Assembly (NCBI RefSeq): GCF_037975245.1 | Contig: NC_092570.1 | Span: 2,935,501-2,995,500, forward strand | DNA from: Apostichopus japonicus | Taxonomy: Eukaryota > Echinodermata > Holothuroidea > Aspidochirotida > Stichopodidae | Direction of reading: 5' to 3' | DNA: 60,000 nt | In this document: piece by piece, positions 1 to 11,529 of the stretch | Layout: each line of letters begins with the position of its first letter | Numbering within the stretch: position 1 is the first letter of the stretch | Made by a program: the position numbers and the translations under genes | Notes under the pieces: generated by a model | Told to the model about the DNA's origin: nothing | Databases searched by the model: none | The model's input: only the letters and a program-made list of their open reading frames with translations

Positions 1-1750
1 CCATTAAACTAAATTTAGGACTATGAACACTACATTTATATGAGAGTGAGAGAACAGTATATACCAATTACTATACGGGACGTTGACTCATACCCCGTGC
101 TGTGCACATATATGCGTGTCATACATCAAATCCCACAGTTCACATATGGGTTATTCGAACAGTTGAATGGGGTTTGTTTATATTTGGCAGATTTTCTGTG
201 CTTTCGCGATATGTTTTATTTTTATTTTTTTGACAGATATTAGCCAAAGTTGCCTTTAAATGTATAGTGGTATATTTTATGTTCACTATCAGTATTTCTT
301 AAAAAAAAATTCCCATTCCATGTAATGGATTACTGATATTCATATATTAACGCCGTGTGGTTGTCGTGTCGAAAGTGTGTTTATCACAACGGCGCATGCG
401 CAGCTATGTACTGTCATCATGGATAACTATGGTACAGTCTGTAATAAATGTAGAAAAGGGTCTATACAGGTCAACGTATCATGGATACGTGTATAATTTT
501 GTCATGTACTGTACACTTCATCAGAATTATATCAATATTCAGCAATAATTATTGCAATTATTACACAATGATATTTTGCAAGGTGTTATATGATGCCTTT
601 GTGGGCCAAACAGGGGTAGCCTACATCACACCAAGACGCTGAACAAAAAACCTGTAAGACTTGTTTAAGTTGAACGGTCAGAAGAGGAAGTTGCGGAAAC
701 TCCTAAATAGAATAAACGTCTCGAAAGAACTGGGGGAAAAATGACATATTTATTACAACAAGAAAACACTGACAAAAATTATAGTTGTTCTGTACTATTT
801 ATATCCGTATTAAGTAAGAATATTCCATAATTTTATAACATTTCCCTTAGCCAGCATGCGGAGTGTATCTGAGATATAGGCAACCCAACAATTTATTTGT
901 CTCAAAATATCATCTATGTTGGTTTTACCATCTTCATGCCAGTTATATTAGACCAATTTGAATATTAAATCTACACACAACGTAAAACTGTATTTCTGTG
1001 ACGCATTTGCTACGCTGGTGTTTTGGTACCATATGAAGAATAACTAAGATATAACTTAAAAGATAATGTGTTAACTTAGTTTAGAATATACTCTAACACA
1101 ACACGACCGATGAAATTAAAGTCACAGAACTGCAAATAAGAGATCGAGCAGTACATTACATTTTGTGGGACACGAAAAGGTTCTATGTGAGTCCAGAAAG
1201 CTTATAACTCCATTACTATTAGCATCAGCCACCATGTTTTTTCTACAATGGATTTAATAGATAGATTAAGGCGTACCCTTTTATGTGTGAATACTATGCA
1301 TACTATACATCGTTTATTCAGAGCGTCGAAAGATAAAACCTAACAAGACAACTAAAAAGCACGGTTGCGGAATAGGTCCACAGCAATCACTCTCCTCTCG
1401 CCCATCTCTTACATTCTTTGTAATCATTGGCTTACCAATGAGCAAGAGGTCCCTATGCAGCCATTGGATATCAGCCCTAGAGGAGAGTCCACTGTCACTT
1501 AAGCGCAACAGACTATGGTTTTGACTTGGTTATAAGCAATTTCTTGTCATTTTGGTCCGTTAGATACCTGGATATATGTAATAAGCTATCGGTATTACAC
1601 CGATCATGCATGCATTATACAACAGCATATCGAGCTATATACGTTATTTCCATCGATAAATATGTTAGTTTAATATCTCATTCATTCTACAACATGAGAA
1701 TTAATAAGAATTAGCTATTGATATTCAAATCTTTTATTTTTCGTTTTACG
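1..1750. other. Class I inter-gene spacer (partial unit cut by the window edge)
   Basis: No gene is seen. The sequence is homologous to the spacers at 5674-7795, 11530-13412, 17135-18772 and 38443-40327. It begins just after the point where the other units have a MITE, since the phrase 'ccattaaact' follows the MITE in each. It therefore represents the 3' flank of gene 1 in a unit that continues outside the window. Short open frames here are not conserved in frame between units. AATAAA signals in minus-strand orientation near 1733 and 1764 are possible polyadenylation signals for the gene ending at 1846. Confidence 0.7.
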
Positions 1751-1845
1751 ACAACATGGCTGTATTTATTTATCCTGTTGAATATCATAGCTTAATAAGT
1801 AGTCTAGTCTACAGCGACGGCATTATGTATTTCAAATCATTAAGA

Positions 1846-3111
1846 TTAACCAGTTATTATATTTGGAACGGCTTGTCGATTCTCTTCACGTTGTTGAAAG
1901 TTCTCTCCAAAGTCATCCCTGCGGAATGCTACAGGAATGTTGTATTCTGTGACATCAACAGTACAAAACTCATTCACCTCGTCGTCTTCATCATTTATTT
2001 TAACAGTTGCGGTGGGAGCAGCGTAGTGAATGACGTCAGCCGATACTTTATTTTTCACTGGCACTGCGTAAGTTGGTGTTTTGCTTGTATAATCTTCTTG
2101 TTGAGAATCTGTCCTGTCCTCTTCAGGTTTTTCATCAACTTGCTGATCTTGTTTTTTTGTTCCTTTTTTCGTCCTAACTATTGCAATCAATAAGCACAGA
2201 AGAACAATACAAAGGACCACAACTGTGCAAACACCGACGATAATATAAATAAGGAAATCGACTGGCTCTTCATCTATCTCTTGATCTCTCATCGTTTCTT
2301 CCGTTGTGTCCTTCGAGTCCATCATCGAGCTCGTCAGTACAGTGGTGTCGCTTGTTAAAGTAATTTCGCCTGGTTTAGTTTCACTTGTTATTGGAGTAAC
2401 CATCATTGGACAAGTAGGTAGTGAAATATAGTCATTTATGGATACATTAGCGGGACCGATCGAACACCTCTGGTCAATACTCGACCCAAATGAACAATCG
2501 TATCTAGTAGTTAGGTCCATAAGTGTCAAAGGTCCTACAACGATTCGCCTAATTGCTTTACCGTTGTGTTGAACCTTCATTGACGGTACATTCTCACCAT
2601 TTTGCGATCCGACTACAGTTTTAATCCAGTTACATTCAATTGATACGTCACAATAACATGATAAAGATAGAACATCCCCTTTACTGTAGGCTTGATGAAG
2701 CCCGGTGCCATTCCGCAGACATGATGCGGACTGGTCGTCTCTCACATTTAACGATAACATTCGAGACATTTCAACCATTCCTCCAGTGTTCTTATCTTCG
2801 TATCGTGATGTACAAGAGTAATTCCCACCATTTTGTTCAGTAACCTGATGTATCTTGTACTCTAGACAATTTCCACTACCACCGTTATTCGCTACACTCC
2901 CTTCTCCTACCTTGGTAATCGTGACGTCGGCTTGTAATGTATTACTCACGTGACATATAAGAGTAATGTTACTTTCACCGATGAAGATGACTTCGTTGAA
3001 ATTTCCATCCTTTATCTCGAAATAGACTTCCTGAGATTCACAGAGGACTTGATGAATCGGAATGAACAAAAGAGTCATTGCGAACAAACTGTAAAGAGAT
3101 TCCATTTTCAA
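1846..3111 (-). CDS. Two-Ig-domain type I membrane receptor, tail type A (gene 1)
   Basis: This is a 421-residue single-exon frame. Residues 1-24 form a signal peptide ending in QVLC. Ig-like domain 1 has C53 and C100, the latter in the context GGNYSC, which is the usual Ig strand-F pattern; an extra C82 is present. Ig-like domain 2 has C152/C154/C160 paired with C206 in TRYDC, plus C216. A Ser/Thr-rich stalk of about 230-283 is followed by a membrane helix at about 284-312 and a basic stop-transfer segment. The tail holds Y348-AVP, Y363-AAP and Y390-NIP, all YxxP sites. The middle site is YAAS in the other type A copies, so this copy has one extra candidate Crk/Nck-type SH2 site. The stalk lacks the SQQSDLxEG segment found in most paralogs. 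Start: an upstream ATG seen in paralogs runs into a stop here, which supports the MES start; M1 or M3 are both possible. N-glycosylation sequons are NIT, NYS, NGT and NVS. The ligand is unknown. Confidence 0.88.
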   Translation of the reverse strand: MKMESLYSLFAMTLLFIPIHQVLCESQEVYFEIKDGNFNEVIFIGESNITLICHVSNTLQADVTITKVGEGSVANNGGSGNCLEYKIHQVTEQNGGNYSCTSRYEDKNTGGMVEMSRMLSLNVRDDQSASCLRNGTGLHQAYSKGDVLSLSCYCDVSIECNWIKTVVGSQNGENVPSMKVQHNGKAIRRIVVGPLTLMDLTTRYDCSFGSSIDQRCSIGPANVSINDYISLPTCPMMVTPITSETKPGEITLTSDTTVLTSSMMDSKDTTEETMRDQEIDEEPVDFLIYIIVGVCTVVVLCIVLLCLLIAIVRTKKGTKKQDQQVDEKPEEDRTDSQQEDYTSKTPTYAVPVKNKVSADVIHYAAPTATVKINDEDDEVNEFCTVDVTEYNIPVAFRRDDFGENFQQREENRQAVPNIITG

Positions 3112-3354
3112 ACGTACTAATCAACACATAGGCTAATTAAAAAATACAAAAGGAATCCGATGTAAGTCATTATCTAATGAATTACAAGTATTGAATGACC
3201 TGATGATAAGATAACTGGAGCGAATAATCCTGGGTTTTAGACTTGTTGAGAGTTCTAAGTTGCTTTAAGCCTCAAAATCCTTCCTCAAATTAAGTGTACA
3301 AACTATAGTAAGTATCGCTCGTTGTTGGTTGAAAGTTGTTGGTAATATACAGTT

Positions 3355-3500
3355 AAATAAATCTTTTACACCGACACCTAAGTCTTCTGCGAACGAATGA
3401 CAACTTCCGAAGACGTCCACAACGAGGAAAGGTAGAGATATGAAAGGAATACTGTACTGGATTACACACAAACAGATTTGGGGAGCTGGAACCAAAATAT
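3355..3500 (-). promoter_or_regulatory. Upstream conserved block of gene 1
   Basis: This block lies about 250-390 bp 5' of the gene 1 start. Related sequence recurs upstream of the receptor genes at 9295-9425, 15770-15905, 20440-20585, 27930-28070, 36220-36350, 41810-41945 and 53390-53530. It may be a promoter, a 5' untranslated exon, or ancestral coding sequence. The reading frame across it is not preserved in class I copies, so I do not call a protein. Confidence 0.45.
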
Positions 3501-3774
3501 AAAAATTACAAAACCTTGTAAGCCTTTACTTCCTTCTTATCTTTACGTATCTGCTGAAAGTAACTTAAGTGCTTAAACTAGCACATTTTGCTATATAAAA
3601 TCCCGATGTTTGCAACACCTTTGATTTCATCAAAGCTATTTGTATTGTACACAATGATATAATGCAAGGTTTTATGATGCCTTTGTGAGTCAAATAGGGG
3701 TAAACCACACCTAGACGTTGAACAAACAATCTATAAGACTTGGTCATGTTGAACGATCAGAAGAGGAAATTATA

Positions 3775-4906
3775 ACTGTTCCCGTACTCGTACCCTTGTA
3801 CAGTTTCCTGTCCTCTTATTAATGTGTTTGTACTCGTAATCAGCAAAAGTAATTTCCATAATCATGATTCCGTGATCGTACTCGATTAAAGTTTCCTGTA
3901 CTTTGATTCATGTGTTTGTACTCGTAATCAGCAAAAGTAATTTCCATCATCATGATTCCGTACTCGAGTACAGTTTATTGTACTCTTAATCATGTGTTTG
4001 TATTCGTACTCAGTAAAAGTAATTTTCCATCATCATGATTCCGTACTTGTACTCGAGTGCAGTTTCCTGTACTCTTGTCATGTGTTTGTACTCGCAATCA
4101 GCAAAAGTAATTTCCATCATCATGATTACGTACTCGTGGTCGTGTACAGTTACCTTTACTCTTACTCAAGTGTTTGTACTCGTAGTCAGCAAAAGTATTT
4201 CTATCATCATGATTCCGTACTCGTAGTCGAGTACAGCTTCCTGTACTCTTACTCATGTGTTTGTACTCGTTATTATCAAAAGTAATTTCCATCATGATTC
4301 CGTACTCGTGGTCGAGTACAGTTTCCTGTACTCTTAATCAAGTGTTTGTACTCGTAATCAGCAAAAGTAATTTCCATCATCATGATTCTGTACTCGTAGT
4401 CGAGTACAGTTTCCTGCACCTTGACTCATGTGATTGTACTCGTAATCAGCAAAAGTAATTTCCATCATCATGATTCCGTACTCGTAGTCGAGTACAGCTT
4501 CCTGTACTTTTACTCATGTGATTGTACTCGTAATCAGCAAAAGTAATATCCATCATCATGATTCTGTACTCGTGGTCGAGTACAGTTTCCTGTACTCTTA
4601 CTCAGGTGTTTGTACTCGTAATCAGCAAAAGTAATTTCCATCATCATGATTCTGTACTCGTGGTCGAGTACAGTTTCCTGCACCTTGACTCATGTGTTTG
4701 TACTCGCAATAAGCAAAAGTAATTTCCATCATCGTGATTCCGTACTCGTAGCTGAGTACAGTTTCCTGTACTCTTACTCATAGTTTTGTACTCGTTATCA
4801 GCAAAATCAAAAGTCGTGGACTCGTACTCTTATTAATAACTTTGTACTCATACTGGTGCTCATGATCGGGGCCTTGGACTCGTAAATGTGACATTGTACT
4901 CGTACA
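3775..4906. repeat. Class I upstream minisatellite, about 12 copies of an 84-88 bp unit
   Basis: Successive 'catgattccg' anchors fall near 3951, 4034, 4121, 4208, 4293 and 4381, giving a period of 83-88 bp. Units are built from 'gtactcgtactcgagtacag', 'tttcctgtactcttactcat' and 'gtaatcagcaaaagtaattt'. The core GTACTCGAGTAC is a perfect palindrome in the best-preserved units, and ATCATGAT is a second one. The array lies about 660 bp 5' of gene 1. Short frames such as those at 3992-4285 are repeat artefacts. Confidence 0.9.
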
Positions 4907-5165
4907 ACAAGTCTGCTATATACTACGTGAAGTTTATGTACTTTACTATTTTATATATACAAACTCAAATTGTTTCTTTCATTTCTTCTCTTTAATTCTG
5001 CGTATCTGTTTGTTGTTGTGACAATGACTATTCACATATCCGACAGAAATGGTTATTTCGTATTTCTATGCTCCATATAAGACCAAAATAGCTGTGTAAA
5101 ATTTCTCTAAGTCGTACCTATCGTGCATGCTGTACCGAGTTTTTAAATTCTTTCTATGTTTAGTT

Positions 5166-5166
<1 letters not shown>

Positions 5167-5259
<93 letters not shown>
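5167..5259. repeat. (TA)n microsatellite
   Basis: This is an almost uninterrupted TA run of about 90 bp. At the homologous sites near 11103, 16717 and 38022 only a short 'gatatatatagata' is present, so the expansion is specific to this unit. Confidence 0.95.
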
Positions 5260-5260
<1 letters not shown>

Positions 5261-5477
5261 TATACCTACACACACCCAATCATTATAGCGGGCTGTTTTC
5301 GTGTAATAATGTTAGCCAATAACAGTGACCGACAATTGCATTATTTTTTACCGTAAGATACAGAAAAAAGAAACCATTCTCGCATTTACAAAAAGTATGA
5401 AGTTCAATAAAATACTTCTTTTCACAGTCTGGGTTACTAACTATCCAAAATTAACAGCAATTCTACACCCTCGATCC

Positions 5478-5665
5478 AGGCCAGAAGCCAGGCCGGGAAC
5501 AGAGAGGTCGTGCCCCTCCGTGCAGACTATTGTACCTCCCCCCCCCCCCACCTATGCCACCATCATGTGTATACAAAACCAGAACAAGTTACCCAGGACA
5601 CGGATTGTGCTTCTTCTTATATCTTTGGTGCCTCTCCGACCCAGAATTCCTGCCTACGGACGTGC
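5478..5665. mobile_element. Small hAT-like MITE remnant, class I copy 1
   Basis: The 188-bp sequence is flanked by the 8-bp direct repeat CTCGATCC (5470-5477 and 5666-5673). The ends are imperfect inverted repeats: left 'aggccagaagccagg', right end read in reverse 'gcacgtccgtaggcagg'. An 8-bp target duplication is typical of hAT elements. Copies sit at the same place in the other class I units, so insertion preceded unit duplication. There is no coding capacity. Confidence 0.65.
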
Positions 5666-5673
5666 CTCGATCC

Positions 5674-7028
5674 ATTAAACTGAAAGGACTGTGAACACGT
5701 ACTACAGTTATATATGATGATCAAATTATATACACTAGTTGCTATACTGTACGGGAACGTTGACTCAGTTTCATACCCCGTACTGTCCGCACAGATATGC
5801 ATGTAATACATCAAATCACAAAGTTAACATATGGGTTATACGAACAGTTGAAAGAGGTCTGTTAATATTTGGCAGAATTTCTGTGTTTTCGCGATTTCTT
5901 TTATTATTCTTTTTCTTTATACAGATTTTAGCCAATGTTGCCTTTAAATGTATAGTGGTATATTTTATGTTCACTATCAGTATCTCTTACAATGTTTTTC
6001 CATTCCATGTAATGGATTACTGGTATTCATATATGAACGCCGTGTGGTTGTCGTGTCAAAAGTGTGTTTATCACAACGGCGCATTCGCAGCTATAGTACT
6101 GTCATCATGGATAACTATAGTACAGACTGTAAAAAACGTAGAAAAAGGTCTATACATGTCAATCGTACCATGGATACGTGTATAATTTTGTCATGTACTG
6201 TACACTGCATCAGAATTATATCAATATTCAGCAATAATTGTTGAACTTTTTACACAATGATAGTTGTTCAAGGTGTTATGATGCCTTTGTGAGCCAAACA
6301 GGAGTACATCACACCAAGACGTTGAACAAAGAACCGATAAGAGTTGGTCAAGTTGAACGATCAGAAGAGGAAGTTACGAAAAATCCTAAAATAGAATAAA
6401 CGTTTCGAAAGAACTGGGGGGAAAATGACATATATGACAACAAGAAAACCCTGACAAAATTTATGATTGTCCTGTACTATTTATATCCGTATTTAGTAAG
6501 AATATTCCATAATTTTATAGCATTTTCATTAGCCAGAATGCGGAATGTATCTTAGATATAGGCAACCCAAAAAAGTATTTGTCTCAAACTATTATCTATG
6601 TTGGTTTCACCATCTTCATGCCAGTTATATTAGACCAATTTGAATATTAAATCTACACACAACGTAAAACTGTATTTCTGTGACGCATTTGCTACGCTGC
6701 ATGGTGTTTTGGTACCATATGAAGAATAACTAAGATATAACTTAAAAGATAATGTGTTAACCTTGTTTAGAATACTCCAAAACAACACGACCGATGAAAT
6801 TATTTCCATAAAACTGCAAATAAAAGATCAAGCAGTACATTACATTTTGTGGGACACAAAAAGGTTCTTTATGAGTCCAGAAAGCTTATATAACTCCATT
6901 ACTATTAGCAACAGCCATCATGTTTTCTCTCTCATGGATTTAATAGTTAGATTCACACTATTATGTGTGAATACTGTGCATACTATACATTGCTTATTCA
7001 GAGCGTCAAAAGTTAAAATCTAACATAA
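5674..7028. other. Class I spacer between MITE and SINE
   Basis: This is non-coding sequence homologous to 1-1335 and to 11530-12893. Frames such as 5739-6185 and 5948-6244 overlap in different phases and are broken in the sibling units, so they are not credible genes. Confidence 0.65.
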
Positions 7029-7278
7029 GGCGGAGTGTATAGCCTACTGGTTTAAGCCGGCGTCTCCCAGTCACGAGATCCCCGGTTCGATTCCCCGCCG
7101 ACAGCAATGTGTGTCGTCTGGCAAGGGTGTTGTTCAATAACAACTTCCTGACATGGACGTTAAATGGATGTGTGCCGAGAGATTGGCTTCGGTCAGCTTG
7201 CGAGTCTACAAGCCTCAATGGCTTCTTTCGCGAGTTCCTGCATGCAGGAAGATCACATATACATACATACATACATAC
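7029..7278 (+). mobile_element. tRNA-derived SINE
   Basis: The 5' part is tRNA-like. An A-box-like 'tagcctactgg' lies at 7040-7050, and a perfect B box 'ggttcgattcc' at 7084-7094, with normal internal pol III promoter spacing. A tRNA-unrelated body follows, and a (CATA)n tail ends near 7278. The short direct repeat 'aacat' flanks it (7022-7026 and 7279-7283). The sibling units have no insert at the matching positions near 1338, 12893 and 39812, which fixes the boundaries. It is not a functional tRNA gene: the cloverleaf is poor and the 3' extension is SINE-like. Confidence 0.8.
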
Positions 7279-7795
7279 AACATGACAACTAAAACGCACG
7301 GTTGCGGAATAGGCCCACAGTAATACCTTTTCTCTGATGGCTCTCCTCTCGCCCATCTCCTACATTCTTTGTAATCATTGGCTTACCAATGAGCAAGAGG
7401 TCCCTGTGCAGCCATTGAATAAAGCAGCCCTAAAGGAGAGTCCGCTTTCACTTAAGCGCAACTATGGTTTCGACTTGGTTATTAGCAATTTCTTGTCATT
7501 TTGGTCCGTTAGATGCCCGGATGTATGTAATAAGCTATCAGTATTAAAATTATCATGTTTGCATGATACAACAGCATATCAAGCTATACGTTATTTCAAT
7601 CGTTGAATATTTTAGTTTAATATCTCATTTCATTCTACAACATGAGAATTAATAAGAATAAGCTATCGATATTCAAATCATTTTTTCGTCCTACGACAAG
7701 ATGGCTGTATTAATTTATCTTGTTGAATATTTATAGCTTAAAAGGTAGTTTAGTCTAGAGCGACTGCATTATGTATTCCAAATCATTAATATCAA
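7279..7795. other. Class I spacer 3' of gene 2
   Basis: This is non-coding sequence homologous to about 1340-1845 and 12900-13412. It is the 3' flank, and probably contains the 3' untranslated region, of the gene ending at 7796. Confidence 0.6.
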
Positions 7796-9043
7796 TCAGT
7801 TAATTATATTTGGAACGGATTGTCGATTCTCTTCACGCTGTTGAAAGTTCTCTCCAAAGTCATCCCTGCGGAATGCTACAGGAATGTTGTATTCTGTGAC
7901 ATCAACAGTACAAAACTCATTCACCTCGTCGTCTTCATCATTCATTTTAACGGTTGCGGTGGAAGCAGCGTATTGGATGACGTCAGCCGAGACTTTCTTA
8001 TTCACTGGCGCTGCGTAAGTTGGTGTATTGCTTGAATATTCTTCTTGTTGAGAATCTATCCTGTCCTCTTCAGGTGTTTCACTAACTTGCTGATCTTGTT
8101 TTTTGGTTCCTTTTTTCGTCCTTACTATTGCAATCAACAAGCACAGCAGAACAATACCAAGGACCACAACTGTGCAAACACCGACGATAATATAAATAAG
8201 GAAATCGACTGGCTCTTCATCTATGTCTTGACCTCTCATCGTTTCTTCCGTGGTGTCGCTTGTTGAAGTAATTTTGCCTCGTTTAGATTCATCTGTAATC
8301 GGCCTTGCCAACTCTGGACAACCTTCTAAAAGATCCGATTGTTGGCTGGGTAGTGAAATAGAGTCATTTATGGATTTATCAGCAGGACCGATGGAACACC
8401 TCTGGTCAATACTCGACCCAAATGAACAATCGTATCTAGTAGCTAGGTCCTGAGATGTCAAAGGTCCTACAACGATTCGCCTAATTACTTTACCGTTATG
8501 TTGAACCACCATTAGGCCTACTGGTACACTCGTACCAAGTTGAGATCCGACTACACTTTGAATCCATTTACATTCATTTGATACGTTGCAAAAACATGAT
8601 AACAATAGAACATCCCCTAAAATGTAGGCTTGTTGAAGCCCGGTGCCATTCCGCAGACATGATGCGGACTGATTGTCTCTCACATTTAACAGTAACATTC
8701 GAGACATTTCTACCATTCTTCCAGTGTTTTTATCTTCGTACTGCGATGTACAAGAGTAATTCCCACCAGTCTGTTCAGTTATCTGCTGTAAGTTGTACTC
8801 TAGACAATTTCCAATACCACCGTTAGTCGCTACACTCCCTTCTCCTACCTTGGTAATCATGACGTCGGCATGAAATGTATTACTCACGTGACATATCAGA
8901 GTAATGTCCTTTTCACCGATGAAGATGACTTCGTTGAAATTTCCATCCTTTATCTCGAAATAGACTTCCTGTGATTTACAGAGGACTTGATAAATTGGAA
9001 TGAAAAATAGAGTCATTGCAAACAAACAATAAAAAGATTCCAT
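7796..9043 (-). CDS. Two-Ig-domain type I membrane receptor, tail type A (gene 2)
   Basis: From the conserved MESFY start this is 415 residues. An in-frame ATG eight codons upstream (9067) gives MCGLLRLN-MESFY, which would bury the signal peptide; gene 1 lacks that extension. Residues 1-22 form the signal peptide. Ig1 has C51 and C98, with extra C80. Ig2 has C150/C152/C158 and C206, plus C129 and C216. The membrane helix is about 281-307, followed by a basic KKGTKK segment. The tail has Y343-AAP and Y385-NIP (YxxP), plus Y358-AAS where gene 1 has YAAP. The conserved NVS sequon after Ig2 is replaced by DKS. The Ig2 insert 'GTSVPVGLMVV' is shared only with the gene at 34809-35966. The ectodomain-to-upstream DNA is the partner of the 5.2-kb duplication at 35325-40520. 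Confidence 0.88.
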   Translation of the reverse strand: MESFYCLFAMTLFFIPIYQVLCKSQEVYFEIKDGNFNEVIFIGEKDITLICHVSNTFHADVMITKVGEGSVATNGGIGNCLEYNLQQITEQTGGNYSCTSQYEDKNTGRMVEMSRMLLLNVRDNQSASCLRNGTGLQQAYILGDVLLLSCFCNVSNECKWIQSVVGSQLGTSVPVGLMVVQHNGKVIRRIVVGPLTSQDLATRYDCSFGSSIDQRCSIGPADKSINDSISLPSQQSDLLEGCPELARPITDESKRGKITSTSDTTEETMRGQDIDEEPVDFLIYIIVGVCTVVVLGIVLLCLLIAIVRTKKGTKKQDQQVSETPEEDRIDSQQEEYSSNTPTYAAPVNKKVSADVIQYAASTATVKMNDEDDEVNEFCTVDVTEYNIPVAFRRDDFGENFQQREENRQSVPNIIN

Positions 9044-9294
9044 GTTCAGACGTAATAATCCACACATAGGCTATTTAAAAGGACAAAGGGAATCAGATGT
9101 AAGTCATTACCTAATGAATTACAAGTATTCCATGACCTGATGATATGATAACTGGAGCAAGTAATCCTGGGTATTAAGACTTGTTGAGAGTTCTAAGTTG
9201 CTTTAAGCCTCAAAATCCTTCCTCAATTTTAGTGTACAAACTATAGTAAGTATCGCTAGTTGTTGGTAGAAAGTTGTTGGTACTTTACAGTAAA

Positions 9295-9425
9295 ATAAAT
9301 CTTTCACACCGACACCTAAGTCTTCTGCGAATCAATGACAACTTTCGAAGACGTCCAAAACGAGGAATGGTAGAGATATGAAAGGAATACTGTACTGGAT
9401 TATACACAGACAGATTGGGGAGCTG
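9295..9425 (-). promoter_or_regulatory. Upstream conserved block of gene 2
   Basis: This block is homologous to the one at 3355-3500 and sits at a similar distance from the start codon. It is nearly identical to 36220-36350, as expected from the segmental duplication. Regulatory or untranslated-exon status is inferred from conservation only. Confidence 0.45.
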
Positions 9426-9710
9426 GAACCAAAGCATCAAACTTGTGAAACCTTGTAAGCCTACTTCCTTCTTATCATTTCAGCGTATCTGCTGAAGGTT
9501 ACTGTAGTTCTTAAATTTTATACATTTTGCTGAAAGGAATCCCGATATTTGCAACACCTAATTTCATAAAAAAAAAACTGTTTGTATTTTACACAATGAT
9601 ATAATGCAAGGCCTTGTGAGTCAAATAGGGGTAAACCACACCAAGACGTTGAACAAACAATCTATAAGACTTAGTCACGTTGAACGATCAAAAGAGGATA
9701 TTACAACTGG

Positions 9711-10840
9711 TCCCGTACTCGTACCCTTGTGCGGGTTCCTGTACAATTATTCATGTGTTTGTACTCGTAATTAGCAAAAGTAATTTCCATCATCATGATT
9801 CCGTACTGGAGTACAGTTTATTGTACTCTTAATCATGTGTTTGTATTCGTACTCAGTAAAAGTATCTTTACATCATCATGATTCCGTACTCATACCCGAG
9901 TACATTTTCCTGTACTCTAAATCATTTGTTTGTAGTAGTAAGCAGCAAAGCAATTTCCATCATCATGATTCCGTATTCGTACGCGAGTGCAGTTTCCTGT
10001 ACTCTTACTTATGTGTTTGTACTCGTAATCAGCAAAGACGTTTTCATCATCATTATTTCGCACTTGTTCTCGGGTGTAGTTTTCTGTACTCTTACTTATG
10101 TGTGTGTACCCGTAATCAGCAAAAGTAATTTCCATCATCATGATTCCGTACTTGTTGTCGAGTGTAGTTTTCTGTACGATTAATCATGTGATTGTATTCG
10201 TACTCAGTAAAGGTAATTTCTATCATCATGATTTCGTACTTGTTCTCGGGTGAAGTTTTCTGTACTCTTACTTATGTGTGTGTACCCGTAATCAGCAAAA
10301 GTAATTTCCATCATCATGATTCCGTACTTGTTTTCGAGTGTTGTTTTCTGTACGATTAATCATGTTATTGTATTCGTAATCAGCAAAATGTGATTTCCAT
10401 CATCATGATTCCGTTCTTAAACTCGAGTACAGTTTCCTGTAATCTTACTCATATGTTTGTACTCGTAATCAGTAAAAGTAATTTCCATCATGATTCCGTA
10501 CTCGTACTCGATTACAGTTTCCTGTACCCTTACTCATGTGTTTGTACTCGTAATCAGCAAAAGTAATTTCCATCATCATGATTCCGTACTTGTACTCGAG
10601 TACCATTTCCTGTACTCTTAATCATGTGTTTGTGCTCGTAATCAGCAAAAGTAATTTCCATAATCATGATTCCGTACTCGTACTCGAGTACAGTTTCATG
10701 TTCGCTTCCTCATAGGTTTTTATTCGTATCCAGCAAAATCAAAAGTCGTGAACTGGTACTCTTATTAATGTCTCTGTACTCATACTGGTGCTCATGATCG
10801 GGGCCTTGGACTCGCAAATGTGACATTGTACTCGCACAAC
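9711..10840. repeat. Class I upstream minisatellite, copy B
   Basis: This is the same 84-88 bp unit family as at 3775-4906, lying about 670 bp 5' of gene 2. A perfect GTACTCGAGTAC palindrome occurs near 10682. The central units carry a diverged 'cacttgttctcgggtg' variant that repeats in an alternating pattern, which suggests local higher-order duplication. It is nearly identical to 36629-37756. Confidence 0.9.
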
Positions 10841-11328
10841 AAGTCTGCTATATACTACGTGAAGTTTATGTACATTACTCTTTTATATATATACAAACTC
10901 AAATTGTTTCTTTTCTTTTCTTCTCTTTTATTTTGCGTATCTGTTTGTTGTTGTGACGATGACTATTCACATATCCGACAGAAATGGTTGTTGCGTATTT
11001 CTATGCTCGATATAAGACCAAAATAGCTGTGTACAATTTCTCTAAGTCGTATCTATCGTGCATGCTGTACCGAGTCTTTAAATTCTTTCTATGTTTAGTT
11101 AGATATATATAGATAAACCTACACACACCCCATCATTATAGCGGGCTGTTTTCGTGTAATAATGATACCCAATAACAGTGACCGACAATTGCATTATTTT
11201 TCACCGTAAGATATAGAAGAAAGAAACATTCTCGCATTTACAAAAAGTATGAAGTTCAATAAAATACTTCTTTGCACAGTCTGGTTACTAACTAGCCAAA
11301 ATTAACAGCAATTCTACATCCTCGATCC

Positions 11329-11521
11329 AGACCAGAAGCCAGGCCGGGAACAGAGAGGTCGTGCCCCTCCGTGCAGACTATTGTACCTTCCTCCCCCCCC
11401 CCCTTACCTATGCCACCATCATGTGTATACAAAGCCAGAACAAGTTACCCAGGACACGGAGTGTGCTTCTTCTTATATCTTTGGTGCCTCTCCGACCCAG
11501 AATTTCTGCCTACGGGCGTGC
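11329..11521. mobile_element. Small hAT-like MITE remnant, class I copy 2
   Basis: It is flanked by CTCGATCC direct repeats at 11321-11328 and 11522-11529. It is the positional homolog of 5478-5665, with the same degenerate inverted ends and an internal poly-C run. Confidence 0.65.
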
Positions 11522-11529
11522 CTCGATCC

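Noticed and set aside
2050-2080. ITIM motifs in the type A tail
   Set aside because: The tyrosines have Pro or Ser at +3 rather than Ile, Val or Leu, so the ITIM consensus is not met. YxxP describes them better.
1756-2193. Plus-strand frames opposite receptor tails and Ig domains
   Set aside because: They recur wherever a receptor gene occurs (for example 2640-2843, 8578-8826, 27218-27466, 56964-57212). They are antisense shadows of the minus-strand coding sequence, and the minus strand carries all the domain logic.
3992-4458. Small proteins encoded in the minisatellites
   Set aside because: Frames are repeat translations in several overlapping phases on both strands, and vary with unit number. 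The same applies at 9835-10183, 36753-37101 and 42378-42647.
5066-5275. Protein rich in Ile-Tyr repeats
   Set aside because: It is translation of the (TA)n microsatellite. The frames at 50603-50923 and 51921-52109 are rejected for the same reason.
7029-7101. Functional tRNA gene
   Set aside because: A and B boxes are present, but the sequence continues into a SINE body with a (CATA)n tail and short flanking repeats, and is missing from sibling units.
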